Assembly (NCBI RefSeq): GCF_038725785.1
Contig: NZ_CP109796.1
Location: 4,960,001-5,024,000 of the forward strand
Direction: 5' to 3'
Length of the DNA stretch: 64,000 bases
DNA from: Termitidicoccus mucosus
GTDB lineage: Bacteria > Verrucomicrobiota > Verrucomicrobiia > Opitutales > Opitutaceae
Notes under the pieces: generated by a model
Databases searched by the model: none
Seen by the model: the letters and a program-made list of their open reading frames with translations, nothing else
Told to the model about the DNA's origin: nothing
Position numbers and translations under genes: made by a program
Part shown: positions 60,031 to 64,000 of the stretch, one piece after another
Layout: every line of letters starts with the position of its first letter
Position numbering within the stretch: the stretch's first letter is position 1

Positions 60031-60184
60031 CCTGAATCTTTCTCTTTATTCTTTATCTTTATCTTTCTCTTTCGTCAGGCACGGGCAGGGAGTTCCGAGC
60101 GAAGCGAGAAGCCTGACAAGAGGAAAGATAAAGAATAAAGAGAAAGAGGAAAGATTCAGGCGGTGACATCACTTTGAGTTGCGC
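60031..60184. repeat. Polypyrimidine/polypurine hairpin element, copy 3
   Basis: Arms run from CCTGAATCTTTCTC (60031) to GAAAGATTCAGG (60160). The loop carries CGTCAGGCACGGGCAGG and ends AAGCCTGAC. The outer flank TGACATCACTTTGA is the reverse complement of the left flank of copy 1 (37184-37194), so the element lies here in the opposite orientation. It sits right after nadA. Confidence 0.85.
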
Positions 60185-60245
60185 CCGGCCCGCATCCGAG
60201 GCGAAACCAGTTGCCACATGGCCGCTCCCTGCATGTAATTCACGC

Positions 60246-60782
60246 ATGGCTTCCCACAAACTCTCCCGCGACATCACCGCCACCCTCATCCCCGCAGGCG
60301 ATCCGGCCACGCTGCCCGCCGGCACCGAGGTCCAGGTCATGCAGGCGCTCGGCGGCAGCATCACCGTCCGCGCGGGCCACGGCATGTTTCGCATCGCGCG
60401 CGCCGACGCCGGGGCGCTCGAGGGGTATGTTCTCAAGGAAGAGCCCGCCGCGGCGGCGGCCCCGGGCGAGTTCAGCGAGCAGGCGGTCTGGGAGGCGTTG
60501 AAAAGCTGCTTCGATCCGGAGATTCCCGTGAATATCGTGGATCTCGGGCTTGTTTACGACCTCAGTATCGAGAAAACGGATACCGGAGGCCGTCGTGTTG
60601 AGATGAAGATGACCCTTACCGCCCCCGGCTGCGGCATGGGCCCGGTCATCGCCGAGGACGCCCGCGCAAAAATCGCCGCGCTTCCCGGCGTCGAGGAGGC
60701 GAAGGTGCACATCGTCTGGGACCCGGTCTGGACCCCGCAGATGATCTCCGACGAAGGCCGCCAGCGCCTCGGGCTGGAGTGA
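60246..60782 (+). CDS. sufT: SufT-like Fe-S assembly protein (DUF59/MIP18)
   Basis: 178 residues from ATG 60246. An N-terminal beta domain (DITATLIPAGDPATLPAGTEVQVMQALGGSITVRAGHGMFRI) precedes a MIP18/DUF59 domain: LKSCFDPEIPVNIVDLGLVYDLSIE, MKMTLTAPGCGMGPVIAEDARAKI with the conserved Cys, and VHIVWDPVWTPQMISDEGRQRLGLE. This two-part form is the SufT type used in Fe-S cluster maturation. Next to the Fe-S enzyme NadA, which fits. Confidence 0.9.
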   Translation: MASHKLSRDITATLIPAGDPATLPAGTEVQVMQALGGSITVRAGHGMFRIARADAGALEGYVLKEEPAAAAAPGEFSEQAVWEALKSCFDPEIPVNIVDLGLVYDLSIEKTDTGGRRVEMKMTLTAPGCGMGPVIAEDARAKIAALPGVEEAKVHIVWDPVWTPQMISDEGRQRLGLE

Positions 60783-60939
60783 GACGCCACGCGGCAGGAG
60801 CGAAGCGGCGGCATCTCTGCTGCCGGATTGAACACGCAATCCAATGCGGCTAATTTACTTATGACGCATCATTCAATCCTGATACGTTGATTCCATTTGT
60901 CTTGCCCGCGGCCTGAATTTGTCCAAGGTCAACGCTGCC

Positions 60940-62106
60940 ATGGCCAAATCATTTGTTTTCTCATCCGAATCCGTTGGAGAAGGACACCCCGACAAAGTCG
61001 CCGACTTTATTTCCGACAGCGTGCTCGACGCCTGCCTCGCGCAGGACAAGACCAGCCGCGTCGCCTGCGAGACGATGGTCAAGTCGAACATGGTCATCCT
61101 CGCCGGCGAAATCACCACGAAGGCGAAGCTCAACTACGAGCAGATCGTCCGCGACGCCATCCGCGAAATCGGCTACGTCAACGCCGACGATGTCTTCCAT
61201 GCCGACACGGTTTTCATCAACAACTACCTCACCCGCCAGTCGCCCGACATCGCGCAGGGCGTTGACGCGAAGAAAGCCAAGGGCAAGAAAACCGCCGAGC
61301 AGGGCGCGGGCGACCAGGGCATCATGTTCGGCTATGCCTGCGCCGAGACGCCCGAGCTCATGCCGCTCCCGATCATGCTCGCCCACCGGCTCGGACGCGA
61401 ACTCACCCGCGTGCGCAAGACCGGGAAGGCCAAATGGCTCCGCCCCGATGCGAAATCCCAAGTCTCCATCCGCTACGAGAACGACAAACCCGTCGAAATC
61501 AAAAACGTCGTCATCTCCACGCAGCACACCGCCGACGTCGAGCATGCGCAAATCGAGGCGTTCCTGATCGAGAACGTTATCCGCAAAGTCATCCCGTCCG
61601 AGTGGATCAGCCGCAACACCGAGTTTCTCATCAATCCCACCGGCCGCTTCATCGTCGGCGGCCCGCAAGGCGACTCCGGCCTCACCGGGCGCAAGATCAT
61701 CGTCGATTCCTACGGCGGCTGGGGCCGCCACGGCGGCGGCGCCTTCTCCGGCAAGGACCCGTCGAAGGTGGACCGTTCCGCCGCCTACATGGCGCGCTGG
61801 GTGGCGAAGAACATCGTGGCCGCCGGCCTCGCGCGCTTCGCCGAGTTGCAGCTCGCCTACGCCATCGGCCATCCGCATCCCGTGAGCGTGTTTGTCGACA
61901 CCTTCGGTTCGGGCGCGATTCCCGACGAGAAGATCGCGCGCGCCGTCGGGCAGGTTTTCAGCTTCAAGCCCGCCGACATCATCAAGCAACTCAATCTCCT
62001 CCGTCCGATTTACCGCGCGACCACCAACTACGGCCACTTCGGCAAGGACGGACTCCCGTGGGAGGCCACGAACAAGGCCGCCGCGCTCCGCAAGGCCGCG
62101 AAGTAA
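60940..62106 (+). CDS. metK: S-adenosylmethionine synthetase
   Basis: 388 residues from ATG 60940 (a TTG at 60919 is an alternative). Signatures: [49 protein letters not shown], and [27 protein letters not shown]. It makes SAM from methionine and ATP. It is followed after 105 bases by ahcY, the recycling enzyme of the same methyl cycle. No SAM-riboswitch fold is apparent in the leader. Confidence 0.97.
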   Translation: MAKSFVFSSESVGEGHPDKVADFISDSVLDACLAQDKTSRVACETMVKSNMVILAGEITTKAKLNYEQIVRDAIREIGYVNADDVFHADTVFINNYLTRQSPDIAQGVDAKKAKGKKTAEQGAGDQGIMFGYACAETPELMPLPIMLAHRLGRELTRVRKTGKAKWLRPDAKSQVSIRYENDKPVEIKNVVISTQHTADVEHAQIEAFLIENVIRKVIPSEWISRNTEFLINPTGRFIVGGPQGDSGLTGRKIIVDSYGGWGRHGGGAFSGKDPSKVDRSAAYMARWVAKNIVAAGLARFAELQLAYAIGHPHPVSVFVDTFGSGAIPDEKIARAVGQVFSFKPADIIKQLNLLRPIYRATTNYGHFGKDGLPWEATNKAAALRKAAK

Positions 62107-62211
62107 CCGGATTCATAACGGAGCGGCGCTCCCAATCGTTCCGAGCGAAGCGACATGCCCGCTCAATCGAAAATCGAGCGAAGCGACATCCTCATCGAAA
62201 ACAACATCATC

Positions 62212-63645
62212 ATGCCCGTCGAAAACTCTTCCAAAAAACAAAACGCCGACTTCCTCGTCCGTGACATCGCCCTCGCCGACTGGGGCCGCAAGGAAATCTC
62301 CGTCGCCGAGCACGAGATGCCCGGCCTCATGAGCGTGCGCAAGAAATACGCCGCGCAAAAGCCGCTCGCGGGCGTGCGCGTCACCGGCTCGCTGCACATG
62401 ACCATCCAGACCGCCGTGCTCATCGAGACCCTCAGGGAACTCGGCGCCGACGTCCGTTGGGCCTCGTGCAACATTTTTTCCACGCAGGACCACGCCGCCG
62501 CCGCCATCGCCAAGGGCGGCACGCCCGTCTTTGCCTGGAAAGGCGAGACGCTCGAGGAATACTGGGAGCTCACCTACCGCGCCATCTCCTTCCCCGGTGG
62601 CCAAGGCCCGCAGCTCGTCGTCGATGACGGCGGCGACGTCACCCTCCTCCTCCACAAAGGCTGCGAGCTCGCCGAAGGTAGTGACTGGGTGAATACACCG
62701 TCCGCCTCGCACGAGGAGCAGGTCATCAAGGACCTCCTCAAGCGCGTGCACCAGGAGGACCCGCTCCGCTGGACCGCGCTCGCCCGGGACTGGCGCGGCG
62801 TTTCCGAGGAAACCACCACGGGCGTCCACCGCCTCTACCAGATGCTGGAGCAAAACAAACTCCGCGTCCCCGCCATCAACGTCAACGACTCCGTCACCAA
62901 GTCCAAGTTCGACAACCTCTACGGCTGCCGCGAATCGCTCGCCGACGGCCTCAAGCGCGCCACCGACGTGATGATCGCCGGCAAGGTCGCCTGCGTCTGC
63001 GGCTACGGCGACGTCGGCAAAGGCTGCGCGCACTCGCTGCGCGGCTTCGGCGCGCGCGTCATCGTCACCGAGATCGACCCCATCAACGCCCTGCAGGCCG
63101 CGATGGAAGGTTTCGAGGTCAACACCGTCGAAAGCACGCTCGGCGCCGCCGACATCTACGTGACCACGACCGGCAACCGCGACATCATCACGCTCGAGCA
63201 CATGCAGCGGATGAAGGACCAGGCCATCGTCTGCAACATCGGCCACTTCGACAACGAGATCCAGGTCGACCGCCTCTACAAGCTCCCCGGCGTGAAGCGC
63301 ACCACGATCAAGCCGCAATACGACCTCTTCACCTTCCCCGACGGCCGCGGCATCTACCTGCTCGCCGAAGGCCGCCTGGTGAACCTCGGCTGCGCGACCG
63401 GCCACCCGTCGTTCGTGATGTCGAACAGCTTCACCAACCAAGTCCTCGCCCAGATCGACCTCTGGCGGAACAAGGACACCTACAAGGTGGGCGTTTACCG
63501 CCTGCCCAAGCACCTCGACGAGGAGGTGGCGCGGCTGCACTTGGAAAAAATCGGCGTGAAGCTCACCAAGCTCACCCCCGCGCAGGCCGCCTACATCGGC
63601 GTGCCGGTCGAGGGCCCCTACAAGCCCGAGCATTACCGGTATTGA
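62212..63645 (+). CDS. ahcY: Adenosylhomocysteinase
   Basis: 477 residues from ATG 62212; an ATG at 62155 would add 19 atypical residues coded by a duplicated GAGCGAAGCGACAT word. Signatures: [57 protein letters not shown], and the NAD-binding [30 protein letters not shown]; ends KPEHYRY as usual. It splits S-adenosylhomocysteine to adenosine and homocysteine, sustaining methylation. Confidence 0.97.
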   Translation: MPVENSSKKQNADFLVRDIALADWGRKEISVAEHEMPGLMSVRKKYAAQKPLAGVRVTGSLHMTIQTAVLIETLRELGADVRWASCNIFSTQDHAAAAIAKGGTPVFAWKGETLEEYWELTYRAISFPGGQGPQLVVDDGGDVTLLLHKGCELAEGSDWVNTPSASHEEQVIKDLLKRVHQEDPLRWTALARDWRGVSEETTTGVHRLYQMLEQNKLRVPAINVNDSVTKSKFDNLYGCRESLADGLKRATDVMIAGKVACVCGYGDVGKGCAHSLRGFGARVIVTEIDPINALQAAMEGFEVNTVESTLGAADIYVTTTGNRDIITLEHMQRMKDQAIVCNIGHFDNEIQVDRLYKLPGVKRTTIKPQYDLFTFPDGRGIYLLAEGRLVNLGCATGHPSFVMSNSFTNQVLAQIDLWRNKDTYKVGVYRLPKHLDEEVARLHLEKIGVKLTKLTPAQAAYIGVPVEGPYKPEHYRY

Positions 63646-63648
63646 GTC

Positions 63649-63719
63649 ATGGAACGCGGACGGCCCGTCCGCACAGACAGCGCGGCGGCATCGTTGCGGG
63701 CGGGCCGCCCGCGTTCCAT
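63649..63719. repeat. 24-bp inverted repeat after ahcY
   Basis: Arms 63649-63672 and 63696-63719 pair with two mismatches around a 23-base loop. It lies 3 bases after the ahcY stop, between convergent genes, and may serve both as a terminator. Its GCGGGCGGGCCGCCCGC core resembles the other GC-rich palindromes of the window. Confidence 0.75.
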
Positions 63720-63726
63720 AATCGCG

Positions 63727-63960
63727 TCAAAGATCCTCCGGTAGCATCAGCTCGTCCCACGGGCAGCCGATGCCGCGGCGCAGGCGCATGGCGGTGGTGA
63801 TGAGGATATTGGTCTCGCCCGCTTCGATGCGCTGCACCGTGCGTAAATTCAGGTCCGCCCGCTCGGCCAGCATCTCTTGTGTGATGTCACGCGACACCCG
63901 GGCCCGCCGCAAATTGCGGCCAAACCCCCTAAGTTTCTTGCTGGTGTTTGGTGCATCCAC
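63727..63960 (-). CDS. XRE-family helix-turn-helix regulator (77 aa)
   Basis: FGRNLRRARVSRDITQEMLAERADLNLRTVQRIEAGETNILITTAMRLRRGIGCPWDELM is a complete XRE/Cro helix-turn-helix domain with little else, ending in LPEDL. Such one-domain proteins control small operons or mobile genes. Its target is not in view. Confidence 0.85.
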   Translation of the reverse strand: MDAPNTSKKLRGFGRNLRRARVSRDITQEMLAERADLNLRTVQRIEAGETNILITTAMRLRRGIGCPWDELMLPEDL

Positions 63961-64000
63961 TGCGGCGTATCATGCCGTAAATAACTCTTGAGCGTTACGG

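Noticed and set aside
60783-60939. A SAM riboswitch before metK
   Set aside because: No SAM-I/II/IV-like conserved core or terminator hairpin could be recognised in the 157-base leader.
62107-62211. An SAH riboswitch before ahcY
   Set aside because: The spacer is short and dominated by a duplicated GAGCGAAGCGACAT word; no conserved SAH-aptamer core seen.

Overview
The window looks like a chromosome segment of a Verrucomicrobiota bacterium of the Opitutaceae type (GC-rich, diderm). The evidence is the mix of TonB-dependent receptors, Tat-exported Gfo/Idh/MocA oxidoreductases, an autotransporter with PATR-like repeats, right-handed beta-helix proteins and lipopolysaccharide (KDO) synthesis. 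The assignment to Opitutaceae is an inference from gene content; no rRNA gene is present.

1-24.5 kb is a carbohydrate-use region. It holds the end of one TonB receptor (1-1512), two secreted beta-helix proteins (1812-4322; 8129-9898 minus), two Tat-exported oxidoreductases (5015-6427, 6595-7755), a SIS/ROK sugar-phosphate pair on the minus strand (10012-11602), a second TonB receptor (12067-14466) and a run of co-directional genes: GH38-like hydrolase, FAD oxidoreductase, MFS transporter, SGNH hydrolase and serine esterase. This run ends in an AraR-like regulator (23248-24420). A 0.9 kb tandem duplication joins the esterase 3' end to the regulator 5' part; the first copy carries many small deletions. 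24.6-30.1 kb is one giant autotransporter gene.

30.1-37.1 kb and 53.4-64 kb are mostly housekeeping: kdsB, HPr, TatD, YggS, a LysR regulator, a MATE-like transporter and a glycosyltransferase on the left; a DUF481 outer-membrane protein, an RNA methyltransferase, a SIS protein, a phosphate-type porin, YezD, nadA, sufT, metK, ahcY and an XRE regulator on the right. These parts carry dispersed intergenic repeats: three polypyrimidine/polypurine hairpin elements and a GC-rich palindromic repeat family, one member of which is translated in frame inside the glycosyltransferase.

The most interesting part is 37,483-53,389. It is a 15.9 kb element inserted at the 3' end of a tRNA-Ile(CAU) gene, bounded by a 17-bp direct repeat. 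It encodes a tyrosine integrase, a ribbon-helix-helix regulator, a 644-residue HUH replication initiator, a small P-loop packaging-type ATPase, a 302-residue protein whose layout matches the double jelly-roll capsid protein P2 of phage PM2, at least five small proteins with a single C-terminal membrane segment and basic tail, a coiled-coil fibre-like protein and an F5/8C-like spike candidate. I read it as a complete tailless, membrane-containing (corticovirus/PM2-like) provirus. All genes except the integrase and the right-end regulators lie on the minus strand, in an early block (about 52.2-44.9 kb, replication to ATPase, closed by a hairpin terminator) and a late block (44.8-38.8 kb, virion and lysis). 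A 66-nt three-way-junction fold and a nearby double hairpin between early genes are candidates for the rolling-circle origin.
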